Shown here: positions 26,883 through 34,625 of the stretch, one piece after another | How positions within the stretch are numbered: position 1 is the first letter of the stretch | Layout of the letters: the number at the start of each line of letters is the position of its first letter | NCBI RefSeq assembly: GCF_009495755.1 | Contig: NZ_WIBJ01000028.1 | Span: 21,588-85,587 of the forward strand | Source: Flavobacterium sp. LMO8 | GTDB lineage: Bacteria > Bacteroidota > Bacteroidia > Flavobacteriales > Flavobacteriaceae | DNA length: 64,000 nt | Direction of reading: 5' to 3' | Position numbers and translations under genes: made by a program | Notes under the pieces: generated by a model | Seen by the model: only the letters and a program-made list of their open reading frames with translations | Told to the model about the DNA's origin: nothing | Databases searched by the model: none

Positions 26883-27062
26883 AAGTTATTACACAGAGAT
26901 ACACCGAGCAACTTAGAGATACACCGAGATTTAAAAAAACTTTATAAAGTTCTTTGTAAAACTTAGCGAAACTTAGCGCCCTTTTAAACCGTAGATTCGA
27001 AGATTTTAAAAATTTACTTTGCGATACTTTGTAAAAAACTTTGCGCTACTTTGTGTAACAAT
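26866..27062. repeat. Composite short-word repeat block between recX and thiL
   Basis: Four word families follow each other. First comes GGAAGCTGGAAGTTAGAAGTTA, overlapping the recX stop. AGAGATACACCGAG then occurs twice (26895-26908, 26915-26928; 20-bp period). ACTTAGCG occurs twice (26961-26968, 26971-26978; 10-bp period). ACTTTGCG or ACTTTGTG-type words occur at 27016, 27026, 27038 and 27048. No ORF or tRNA is present. It fills almost the whole gap up to the thiL promoter. Confidence 0.75.
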
Positions 27063-27069
27063 AAAACCG

Positions 27070-27077
27070 TACTTTTG
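27070..27077 (+). promoter_or_regulatory. -7 promoter element for thiL
   Basis: TACTTTTG fits TAnnTTTG and ends 15 nt before the ATG. A TTG at 27051-27053, inside the last repeat word, is 16 nt upstream and could act as the -33 box. Confidence 0.55.
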
Positions 27078-27092
27078 CAAAAAAAATAATCC

Positions 27093-28139
27093 ATGTTAGA
27101 AAATAAAGACCAATCAAGAACCAGTTTGTCGCAATTAGGTGAATTTGGCTTAATTAAACACTTAACTAAAAACTTTACCATTACTCACGAGTCAACACTT
27201 AAAAGCATAGGAGACGATGCTGCGGTATTAGATTTTGGAGATAAAAAAGCAGTAATTTCAACTGATTTATTAGTAGAAGGCGTTCATTTTGATTTGGCTT
27301 ACATGCCGTTAAAACACTTAGGATACAAAGCGGTTGTTGCCAATGTATCTGACATTTGTGCGATGAATGCTACTCCGACTCAAATTACGGTTTCGGTAGC
27401 GGTTTCGAATCGTTTTCCTTTAGAAGCTTTGGAAGAATTATTTGAAGGAATTACGTTAGCCTCAAAAATTTACAATGTAGACGTGATTGGTGGCGACACA
27501 ACATCTTCGCAAAAAGGATTAATCATTAGCATTACCGCTATTGGTGAAGCGAATTTAGAAGATATCGTATATAGAAACGGAGCGAAAGAAAATGATTTAT
27601 TAGTAGTTTCGGGCGACATTGGTGCGGCTTATATGGGATTACAAGTATTGGAACGCGAAAAACAAGTATTTCAAGTCAACCCAAACAACCAACCTGTTTT
27701 AGATGATTATACGTATTTAATCGAACGTCAATTAAAACCAGAAGCTCGCAACGACATTAAAGAATTATTAGAAAAATTAGAAATCAAGCCAACTTCAATG
27801 ATTGATATTTCAGATGGTTTATCGTCTGAGATTTTACATTTGTGCAAACAAAGCAATGTAGGTTGTAATTTATACGAAGAGAAAATTCCGGTTGATCCAC
27901 AATTGATTAATGTGTGCGAAGAATTTAATTTAGACATCACAACCGTAGCATTAAGCGGTGGCGAAGATTACGAATTGCTTTTCACCATTAAAATGGAAGA
28001 TTTTGATAAAATCAAAGGCAATCCAAATTTCACCGTAATTGGACACATGGTTGCCGCTACCGAAGGAAATCATTTAATCACAAGAGCGAATACGAAGATT
28101 GAATTAAAAGCAAGAGGCTGGAATGCTTTAAGTGAGTAG
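27093..28139 (+). CDS. thiL: Thiamine-monophosphate kinase
   Basis: ThiL phosphorylates thiamine monophosphate to thiamine diphosphate with ATP in the cytoplasm. The 348-residue protein has the PurM/ThiL-fold motifs ESTLKSIGDDAAVLDFG (N-terminal metal/ATP site), ISTDLLVEGVHFDL, VIGGDTTSS (about residues 132-140), VSGDIGAAYMGLQ and MIDISDGLSSEILHL, with LSGGEDYELLFT near the C-terminus. The start at ATG 27093 sits 15 nt after a TACTTTTG promoter element. The final codons AGT-GAG-TAG run directly into GTGTTCAGTGCTCAGT repeat DNA. No other thiamine genes are in the window. Confidence 0.95.
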   Translation: MLENKDQSRTSLSQLGEFGLIKHLTKNFTITHESTLKSIGDDAAVLDFGDKKAVISTDLLVEGVHFDLAYMPLKHLGYKAVVANVSDICAMNATPTQITVSVAVSNRFPLEALEELFEGITLASKIYNVDVIGGDTTSSQKGLIISITAIGEANLEDIVYRNGAKENDLLVVSGDIGAAYMGLQVLEREKQVFQVNPNNQPVLDDYTYLIERQLKPEARNDIKELLEKLEIKPTSMIDISDGLSSEILHLCKQSNVGCNLYEEKIPVDPQLINVCEEFNLDITTVALSGGEDYELLFTIKMEDFDKIKGNPNFTVIGHMVAATEGNHLITRANTKIELKARGWNALSE

Positions 28140-28169
28140 TGTTCAGTGCTCAGTTTCTAGTGTTCAGAA
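28132..28169. repeat. GTGTTCAGT short-word repeat after thiL
   Basis: AGTGAGTAGTGTTCAGTGCTCAG continues as TTTCTAGTGTTCAG. The word (A/G)GTGTTCAG occurs twice with degenerate intermediates and overlaps the thiL stop codon. The same word family follows recJ at 45,796. Confidence 0.7.
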
Positions 28170-28175
28170 TATAAG

Positions 28176-28208
28176 AAAACCCCAAATTTAATTGAAATTT
28201 GGGGTTTT
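28176..28208. terminator. Bidirectional terminator between thiL and glyS
   Basis: AAAACCCCAAATTT (28176-28189) and AAATTTGGGGTTTT (28195-28208) form a perfect 14-bp stem with a 5-nt loop. Confidence 0.9.
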
Positions 28209-28225
28209 TACTTTTTACTTATCGA

Positions 28226-29767
28226 CTACATTTTCATCAACCAGTTTCTCATTGAAACTTCGTTATTGATAATATCGCGTAATACTGAAATCTTCACTCT
28301 GTCTTGTTGCATAGAATCTCTGTGACGAATCGTTACCGTTTCATCTTCTAATGTTTGATGATCTACGGTAATACAGAATGGAGTTCCTAATGCATCTTGT
28401 CTTCTATAACGTCTTCCAACCGCATCTTTTTCATCATACGCTACGTTGAAATCCCATTTCAAATCATCGATGATTTTACGAGCTATTTCTGGCAAGCCGT
28501 CTTTTTTAACTAATGGTAAAACGGCAGCTTTTGTTGGCGCTAATACCGAAGGCAAACGTAAAACTGTTCTTGTTGAACCATCTTCTAAAACTTCTTCTTG
28601 TAAGGAGTTTGAAAAAACTGCTAAGAACATTCTGTCTAAACCAACCGAAGTTTCTACCACATAAGGCGTATAGTTCGAATTGGTGTCGTTATCAAAATAT
28701 TGTAATTTTTTACCCGAAAATTGTTCGTGTGCTTTCAAATCGAAATCGGTTCTTGAGTGAATTCCTTCTAATTCTTTAAATCCGAATGGAAAGTTGAATT
28801 CGATATCCGCAGCAGCATTTGCGTAATGCGCTAATTTTTCGTGGTCGTGGAAACGGTAATTTTCCTTCCCTAAACCAAGCGACAAATGCCAATTTAAACG
28901 TGTTGTTTTCCAGTATTCGTACCATTTCATTTCTTCTCCTGGTTTCACGAAAAACTGCATTTCCATTTGTTCAAATTCGCGCATACGGAAAATAAATTGC
29001 CTTGCTACAATTTCGTTTCTAAACGCTTTACCCGTTTGAGCAATTCCGAAAGGAATTTTCATACGGCCTGTTTTTTGAACGTTTAAAAAGTTTACGAAAA
29101 TCCCTTGAGCCGTTTCTGGACGAAGGTATAAATCCATCGCGCTTTCAGCTGAAGCACCTAATTTTGTTCCGAACATTAAGTTGAATTGCTTCACATCGGT
29201 CCAGTTTTTTGAACCACTTTCTGGACAAGCAATTTCTAATTCTTCGATTAATGCTTTTACATCTGCAAGGTTTTCTGTCTCTAAAGAACGCGCCATTCTT
29301 TCCAGAATTTCCTTCTTTTTAGACAAATATTCCATCACACGTGGATTAGTTGTTTTGTATTGCTCTTCATCAAATGAAGCACCAAAACGCTCACGAGCTT
29401 TATCAATTTCTTTTTGTGCTTTTTGATTTAATTTTTCGGCATAATCCTCAATTAAAACATCGGCACGGTATCTTTTTTTAGAATCTTTATTATCGATTAA
29501 TGGGTCGTTAAAAGCATCAACGTGACCAGAAGCTTTCCAAGTGGTTGGATGCATCAAAATTGCAGCGTCTAATCCTACAATATTTTCGTGCATTTGCACC
29601 ATAGATTGCCACCAGTATTCACGGATGTTCTTTTTTAACTCTACACCGTTTTGTGCATAGTCATAAACTGCACTTAAACCATCGTAAATTTCGCTTGACG
29701 GAAATATAAATCCGTATTCTTTTGCATGCGAAACTACATTTTTAAAAATATCATCTTGTTTTGCCAT
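28226..29767 (-). CDS. glyS: Glycyl-tRNA synthetase (alpha2 type)
   Basis: Class II synthetase charging tRNA-Gly. At 513 residues it is the homodimeric form, also called GlyQS, rather than the two-subunit bacterial form. Motifs are IYDGLSAVYDYAQNGVELKKN near the N-terminus, LRPETAQGIFVNF (motif 2 region, about 217-229), GKAFRNEIVARQFIFRMREFEQMEMQFF (about 246-273), VVETSVGLDRMFLAVF and a C-terminal anticodon-binding domain with GRRYRRQDALGTPFCITVD. The promoter element TACTTTTG ends only 4 nt before the ATG, which predicts a leaderless mRNA. It converges with thiL across a strong bidirectional terminator. Confidence 0.97.
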   Translation of the reverse strand: MAKQDDIFKNVVSHAKEYGFIFPSSEIYDGLSAVYDYAQNGVELKKNIREYWWQSMVQMHENIVGLDAAILMHPTTWKASGHVDAFNDPLIDNKDSKKRYRADVLIEDYAEKLNQKAQKEIDKARERFGASFDEEQYKTTNPRVMEYLSKKKEILERMARSLETENLADVKALIEELEIACPESGSKNWTDVKQFNLMFGTKLGASAESAMDLYLRPETAQGIFVNFLNVQKTGRMKIPFGIAQTGKAFRNEIVARQFIFRMREFEQMEMQFFVKPGEEMKWYEYWKTTRLNWHLSLGLGKENYRFHDHEKLAHYANAAADIEFNFPFGFKELEGIHSRTDFDLKAHEQFSGKKLQYFDNDTNSNYTPYVVETSVGLDRMFLAVFSNSLQEEVLEDGSTRTVLRLPSVLAPTKAAVLPLVKKDGLPEIARKIIDDLKWDFNVAYDEKDAVGRRYRRQDALGTPFCITVDHQTLEDETVTIRHRDSMQQDRVKISVLRDIINNEVSMRNWLMKM

Positions 29768-29771
29768 ACTG

Positions 29772-29779
29772 CAAAAGTA
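29772..29779 (-). promoter_or_regulatory. -7 promoter element for glyS, almost touching the start codon
   Basis: Minus-strand TACTTTTG is followed by CAGT and then the ATG. With the usual spacing from this element to +1, transcription would begin at or next to the A of the start codon. I see no exact -33 TTG. Confidence 0.55.
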
Positions 29780-29830
29780 AAAATAGGAATGAAATAAAGA
29801 AAAGAAATTGAAGAATAAAAATAAGAATTA

Positions 29831-30601
29831 TTAATATTCGAAAATGGTTGTGCCAATTTTAACAAAATCGTGGTAGATATTGATTTTGTATTTTCCTTTA
29901 ATTGTTTTGTTTTTTTCTAAATCTACATAGGTACAAACATCAGTATCCTTTTTTTGATAGTTTGCATTAACTGATGCGCTATATTGTAATTTAGTATTAT
30001 TGCTTGATTCTATAAAAGTATTACCAGAGGAAATAATTTGATTCTTTGGGTTTACCACTTGCACATAAACTGTTTTATTACCAGAATGTGCCATTTGATT
30101 TTCTTCTAAAGTAAAACAAACACGTAATTGTTGAATTTTCGACTCACTCATTTTGTATGAGTCAGAATAAATTTTAACACCTTTAGCAGTAACATTTAGC
30201 GCTGTTAATTGAGAAGTTTTAATTTTTGATATTGTATTGCGTTCAGCTTTTAGGACTGAAAGACCAATTGCTTTTTTGCTTTGCTCATTTTTAGCATTAT
30301 TTACAATTGCATCATCTATAGAATTAATTTTTGCGTTTTTTTGTGCAAATAAATTTGTTTGAGCTAACTTTAATTGTTCCTCAAAACGAAGGCTATCTAT
30401 TTTACTTTTTATGCTAATTGAGTCATATTTGTATAGTATTTCAGACAATTGACTCTCTAAAACTTTTTGTTCTAAATCAGAATTTTCAACATATTTGTCA
30501 AAATCAGTCGAAACTTTATAAAATTTAACACTTAGCAACAACGACAAAACCATCAATAATATGATGCTGATTTGAGCTATTTTTTTCTTTTTAAGTGTCA
30601 T
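29831..30601 (-). CDS. Membrane-anchored coiled-coil protein of unknown function
   Basis: A 256-residue protein with a single N-terminal membrane anchor (about residues 9-27, ISIILLMVLSLLLSVKFY). A coiled coil of about 70-90 residues follows (SDLEQKVLESQLSEILYKYDS...). The C-terminal domain is beta-rich, with GVKIYSDSYKMSES, LRVCFTLEEN, VYVQVVNPKNQII and DVCTYVDL. This matches a flavobacterial family that, as I recall, is often mislabelled as a chromosome-partitioning protein; nothing in the sequence (no Walker motif) supports that label. The two cysteines in CFT and CTY could pair in the periplasm. It is divergent from comF with a 61-bp gap. Confidence 0.7.
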   Translation of the reverse strand: MTLKKKKIAQISIILLMVLSLLLSVKFYKVSTDFDKYVENSDLEQKVLESQLSEILYKYDSISIKSKIDSLRFEEQLKLAQTNLFAQKNAKINSIDDAIVNNAKNEQSKKAIGLSVLKAERNTISKIKTSQLTALNVTAKGVKIYSDSYKMSESKIQQLRVCFTLEENQMAHSGNKTVYVQVVNPKNQIISSGNTFIESSNNTKLQYSASVNANYQKKDTDVCTYVDLEKNKTIKGKYKINIYHDFVKIGTTIFEY

Positions 30602-30662
30602 TTTATAAACTTTTTTATAAATTTATTCAAAATTGTTAAAGTTGATATAATTAATCGATAAA

Positions 30663-31346
30663 ATGCTTAAATATCTGATAAACTTACTTTTTCCAAAACT
30701 TTGCTTAGGTTGCAATGCTTTATTACTCAATAATGAGAAAATTATTTGTAGCGAATGCAATCATAATTTACCTATTACTAATCATCATCTTTTAGAGAGC
30801 AATGATACAACAAAAAAATTTTATGGCATAATTCCTATAGAATTTAGTGCATCAATGTTGTATTTTCATCATAAAGGTATTGTTCAAAATTTAATTCACA
30901 ATTTAAAATATAAAAATCATCAAGAAGTGGGCTCCTTGCTTGGAAAATGGTATGCCAAAGATTTAGAATCTGTTAGTCAAATACAAACTGTATCGGAAAT
31001 AATTCCGGTTCCATTACATAAAAAAAGATTAGAAGAACGTGGTTATAATCAGATTACTACTTTTTGTGATGCTTTGTCAAATGAACTTAAAATTCCTTAT
31101 AATCCAAATCTTTTATATCGTAGTCGCTATTCGAAAACACAAACAAAGAAAGACAAAGAAAACAGAAAAGATATTGCCAATTCCTTGTTTGATGTAAATT
31201 TCACCGAAGCTGACCACAACAAACATTTCTTGCTTGTGGACGATGTAATGACATCGGGCGCTACACTTGAAGCTTGTGCCAAAGCTTTGTTAAAAATTCC
31301 AAACAGCAAAGTTAGTATCGTAACCATTGCATACACGCTATCATAA
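30663..31346 (+). CDS. ComF family phosphoribosyltransferase-like protein
   Basis: A 227-residue ComF-type protein linked in other bacteria to DNA uptake. The N-terminal zinc-ribbon has two CxxC pairs (LCLGC and ICSEC, residues about 13-33). The C-terminal type I PRTase fold has the PRPP loop LLVDDVMTSGATLEAC (about 191-206), preceded by IIPVPLHKKRLEERGYNQ. The catalytic activity of the PRTase domain in ComF is unproven. Neighbours give no competence operon: the divergent gene is a coiled-coil protein and the downstream gene an Ig-like lipoprotein with its own promoter. Confidence 0.9.
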   Translation: MLKYLINLLFPKLCLGCNALLLNNEKIICSECNHNLPITNHHLLESNDTTKKFYGIIPIEFSASMLYFHHKGIVQNLIHNLKYKNHQEVGSLLGKWYAKDLESVSQIQTVSEIIPVPLHKKRLEERGYNQITTFCDALSNELKIPYNPNLLYRSRYSKTQTKKDKENRKDIANSLFDVNFTEADHNKHFLLVDDVMTSGATLEACAKALLKIPNSKVSIVTIAYTLS

Positions 31347-31362
31347 AAATTACTAAAAATTG

Positions 31363-31370
31363 TATGTTTG
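31363..31370 (+). promoter_or_regulatory. -7 promoter element for the 31,414 lipoprotein
   Basis: TATGTTTG fits TAnnTTTG and lies 43 nt before ATG 31414. It follows the alternative TTG start at 31360, which speaks against that start. Confidence 0.5.
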
Positions 31371-31413
31371 TACTAATTATAGTCGTTATTTTGTAACCAC
31401 ATTATTTGAAAAA

Positions 31414-33015
31414 ATGACAAAATTTAAATATCTAGCTTTTTTATTAGCAAGTCTTTTATTATTAACCAATTGCGCTAAGCGTGGAACAATTACTGGTGGT
31501 GATAAAGATACTATTGCTCCAAAAATTACGAGTAGTAATCCTGAAAATTTTACTACAAATTTTAAAGGAAACGAAATCAAGATTAGCTTTAACGAACTTA
31601 TTAAAATTAAAGACATCAACAAACAATTGATTATTTCGCCTCCAATGAAAAAACAACCTATAATTGTTCCTCAAGGAAGCGCAAGTAAATATATCTCAAT
31701 TAAAATTTTAGACACTTTACAAGAAAACACTACATATAGTTTTAATTTCGGACAAAGTATTACCGATAATAATGAAGGAAATCCGTATTCGCAATTCAAA
31801 TATGTTTTTTCGACAGGAAATTATGTGGATTCTTTAACTGTAGTTGGAAAAGTAAAAGATGCTTACGAACAAAAACCTGATAGTTTTGTTTCGATTATGC
31901 TTTATGATGCAAAAACATTTACTGATTCAACTGTTTATAAAGAAACTCCGTTATACATTACCAATACACTAGACAGTTTAAAAGTCTTTTCATTAGAAAA
32001 CTTAAAAGAAGGCTCTTATAAAATTGTAGCCATGAAAGACAAAGCTGGCAACAACAAATACAATCCAGCAACAGATAAAATTGGATTTATTGATTCTCCT
32101 ATAACGATTCCAACTTCAGACATGTTTGAATTAGAATTGTTTCAAGAAAAGCAACCTTTTAAAGCAGACAAACCAACACAGGAAAGCAACAACAAACTTT
32201 TCTTAGGATACGAAGGCGACTATAGAAACACTAAAGTTACCGCTTCTTATGGCAATACCGAAGTACCAATTAAAATAGGAAAATTCCCTGTAAAAGATAA
32301 AGATTCGGTTCAGATTTTTTATCCCAATATAAAAATGGATTCTTTACAAATTTCTGTTACTAACGGTACCTACTTTAAAAAATTCGTTTCTAAACTTAAA
32401 ACGTTAAAAGAAGCAGATTCGCTTGATATTGAAAATAAAACAGGAAATATTTTAGCCTTCAGAGATGCCTTTGTTCTTAAATCAACAACTCCAATAACTG
32501 CTATTGATGAATCTAAAATTGTATTACGAAGTAAAGATTCTACAACTGTAAAATTTACATCAAAATATATTGATTTTGAACAAGAAATTGTTTTTGATTT
32601 TGAGAAGAAAGAAGACGAAAAGTACACCATGGAATTACTTCCGGGTGCTATCAAAGATTTTTATGAGAAAGGGAACGATTCACTAAAATATAATTTTAGT
32701 ACCAAACAACTTTCCGATTATGGGAATTTAAAAATCAACATCTCAAATATCAAACGCTTTCCTTTTATAGTAGAGCTGCTAGATAAAAATGAAGTTTTAT
32801 ACAAAACAACTTCAAACAAAGAAACAAGTGTGTATTTTGAAACCATTGAACCAAGATTATACACCATTAGAATCATCTACGACGATAACTCTGACAACGA
32901 ATGGACAACAGGAAATTACTTGGCTAAAAAACAAGCCGAAGAAATAATTTACTTTCCGAAGCTTATTGATGTTAGGGCGAATTGGGATGTTGAACAAGAT
33001 TTTATATTGGATTAG
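31414..33015 (+). CDS. Lipoprotein with N-terminal Ig-like (Big_5) domain
   Basis: A 533-residue lipoprotein from ATG 31414. The frame extends 18 codons upstream to a TTG, but the promoter lies inside that extension and the signal peptide MTKFKYLAFLLASLLLLTNC begins at 31414. The lipobox Cys is residue 20. The next segment, AKRGTITGGDKDTIAPKI, is typical of Bacteroidota Ig-like-domain lipoproteins. It leads into a Big_5-type domain (about 35-135: SSNPENFTTNFKGNEIKISFNELI) and several beta-sandwich repeats. The acidic spacing after Cys is unlike a strong surface-export signal, so the location could be either face of the outer membrane. The role is unknown. Its 3' end overlaps the convergent hydrolase gene by 4 bp. 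Confidence 0.85.
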   Translation: MTKFKYLAFLLASLLLLTNCAKRGTITGGDKDTIAPKITSSNPENFTTNFKGNEIKISFNELIKIKDINKQLIISPPMKKQPIIVPQGSASKYISIKILDTLQENTTYSFNFGQSITDNNEGNPYSQFKYVFSTGNYVDSLTVVGKVKDAYEQKPDSFVSIMLYDAKTFTDSTVYKETPLYITNTLDSLKVFSLENLKEGSYKIVAMKDKAGNNKYNPATDKIGFIDSPITIPTSDMFELELFQEKQPFKADKPTQESNNKLFLGYEGDYRNTKVTASYGNTEVPIKIGKFPVKDKDSVQIFYPNIKMDSLQISVTNGTYFKKFVSKLKTLKEADSLDIENKTGNILAFRDAFVLKSTTPITAIDESKIVLRSKDSTTVKFTSKYIDFEQEIVFDFEKKEDEKYTMELLPGAIKDFYEKGNDSLKYNFSTKQLSDYGNLKINISNIKRFPFIVELLDKNEVLYKTTSNKETSVYFETIEPRLYTIRIIYDDNSDNEWTTGNYLAKKQAEEIIYFPKLIDVRANWDVEQDFILD

Positions 33016-33776
33016 ATGATTTTAAAATCATCTCTATCATTAAGAAAATTCAATTTTTGACGGGTTTCTTGTTGGGCATTTTTATCTAATTCGAAGATAA
33101 AAACCCCTAATTCATTTTCGCAATCCACAATTGTATTTCCTAAAAAATCAGTTGCCTTAGAATGTCCAGGATATTCTAATTTATTGGCATCTTCGCCTAC
33201 TCTATTGACGCCAATGGTGTAACACATATTTTCTATGGCACGTGCTTTTAAAAGAGCGTCCCATGCATTAATTCGTAGTTTTGGCCAATTGGCAACGTAC
33301 AACAACAAATCGTAATTTTCAACATTTCTAACAAAAACCGGAAAGCGCAAATCGTAGCAAATTTGTAGGCAAATGTTCCAATTATTATAGTTTACGATAA
33401 CTTTTTCTGTTCCTTTTGTATAGACTTTTTCCTCGCCAGCTAAGGTGAATAAATGTCGTTTGTTGTAATACTGTACTTCTCCAGAAGGAAAAACAAAAAC
33501 CATTCGGTTGTAGAAATTATCATTTTCTTTGATTACTAAACTTCCTGTTATGGCACAGGTTTTCTTTTTTGCTAAATCTTTTAACCAAGTCATTGTTTCG
33601 CCTTCCATGGTTTCCGCAACAGTAGATGGATTCATAGTAAAACCTGAAGTAAACATTTCAGGCAAGACAAATAAATCAAACGATTCATCTTCGTTTAGGA
33701 AATATTCTTCAATAAATGTTCGATTGATTTCTGGATTTTCCCAAGCTAATTTGGTTTGAAAAAGCGCAATTTTCAT
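33012..33776 (-). CDS. Carbon-nitrogen hydrolase (omega-amidase/YafV-like)
   Basis: A 254-residue nitrilase-superfamily enzyme. The Glu-Lys-Cys triad is visible in LPEMFTSGF (Glu about 39), YYNKRHLF (Lys about 109) and CLQICYDLRFP (Cys about 143). The size and the FTSGFTMNP segment fit the YafV/omega-amidase group, which hydrolyses alpha-ketoglutaramate and alpha-ketosuccinamate, products of glutamine and asparagine transamination. Specificity is inferred from family resemblance only. No terminator separates it from the convergent lipoprotein gene, whose stop codon it overlaps. Confidence 0.9.
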   Translation of the reverse strand: MKIALFQTKLAWENPEINRTFIEEYFLNEDESFDLFVLPEMFTSGFTMNPSTVAETMEGETMTWLKDLAKKKTCAITGSLVIKENDNFYNRMVFVFPSGEVQYYNKRHLFTLAGEEKVYTKGTEKVIVNYNNWNICLQICYDLRFPVFVRNVENYDLLLYVANWPKLRINAWDALLKARAIENMCYTIGVNRVGEDANKLEYPGHSKATDFLGNTIVDCENELGVFIFELDKNAQQETRQKLNFLNDRDDFKII

Positions 33777-33805
33777 TGGATAAAATTTTTATTAAAAGTA
33801 CCAAA

Positions 33806-33835
33806 AAACGCATCCAAATGAATGAATGCGTCTTT
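33806..33835 (-). terminator. Terminator of the sdh operon
   Basis: ACGCAT (33808-33813) pairs with ATGCGT (33826-33831) around a 12-nt loop. On the minus strand a T-run follows (A-run 33803-33808 on +). The stem is short, so confidence is moderate. Confidence 0.55.
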
Positions 33836-33857
33836 ATTATTTTGAAGATTCTATGAA

Positions 33858-34619
33858 TTACTTCACAGATGCTTTTAAAAATTCTCTGTTCATACGAGCG
33901 ATGTTTTCTAACGAAATACCTTTTGGACATTCGATTTCACATGCTCCAGTATTCGTACAATTTCCGAAACCTTCTTCGTCCATTTGGCGTACCATGTTTA
34001 ACACACGTTGCGTAGCTTCTACTTTACCTTGTGGTAATAAAGCATATTGCGATACTTTAGCTCCAACGAATAACATCGCAGAACCATTTTTACAAGTAGC
34101 CACACATGCGCCACATCCAATACAAGCTGCTGCTTCAAACGCTTTGTCTGCATCTACTTTAGGAACTGGAATAGAGTTAGCATCAATAGTGTTTCCAGAT
34201 GTGTTTACTGATACGAAACCACCTGCTTGCTGAATTCTATCAAAAGCCGTTCTATCAACAACTAAATCTTTGATTACTGGGAAAGCTTTACTTCTCCATG
34301 GCTCGATGAAAATCGTATCACCATCGTTAAACATTCTCATGTGTAACTGACATGTTGTAATTCCTGTATCAGGTCCGTGAGCACGTCCATTAATGTATAA
34401 TGAACAAGATCCACAAATTCCTTCACGACAATCGTGATCAAAGGCAACTGGCTCTTTTCTTTCGTTAATTAATTGCTCGTTTAATTGGTCTAACATTTCC
34501 AAAAACGAACTTGCAGTAGAAACATTATCTAATTTATAAGTTTCTATGCTACCTTTAGAACTAGCATTCTTTTGACGCCAAATTTTAAGGTTTATATTGA
34601 TATTTTTTGCTGCACTCAT
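33858..34619 (-). CDS. sdhB: Succinate dehydrogenase/fumarate reductase iron-sulfur subunit
   Basis: SdhB carries electrons from the flavoprotein to quinone in complex II. The 253-residue protein has all three cluster motifs: CREGICGSC plus a later Cys (2Fe-2S), [11 protein letters not shown] (4Fe-4S), and [15 protein letters not shown] supplying further ligands for the 4Fe-4S and 3Fe-4S clusters. The N-terminal [10 protein letters not shown] matches Bacteroidota members. It is the last gene of sdhC-sdhA-sdhB, 6 bp after sdhA. Confidence 0.96.
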   Translation of the reverse strand: MSAAKNININLKIWRQKNASSKGSIETYKLDNVSTASSFLEMLDQLNEQLINERKEPVAFDHDCREGICGSCSLYINGRAHGPDTGITTCQLHMRMFNDGDTIFIEPWRSKAFPVIKDLVVDRTAFDRIQQAGGFVSVNTSGNTIDANSIPVPKVDADKAFEAAACIGCGACVATCKNGSAMLFVGAKVSQYALLPQGKVEATQRVLNMVRQMDEEGFGNCTNTGACEIECPKGISLENIARMNREFLKASVK

Positions 34620-34625
34620 AATATT

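Noticed and set aside
26895-27055. Possible CRISPR-like array between recX and thiL
   Set aside because: The copies are short, the spacing is only 6-12 nt, there is no conserved repeat/spacer alternation and no cas gene is present.
33826-34233. 135-residue + strand frame opposite sdhB
   Set aside because: It is antisense to a fully conserved sdhB with its cluster Cys motifs; no family or promoter supports it.
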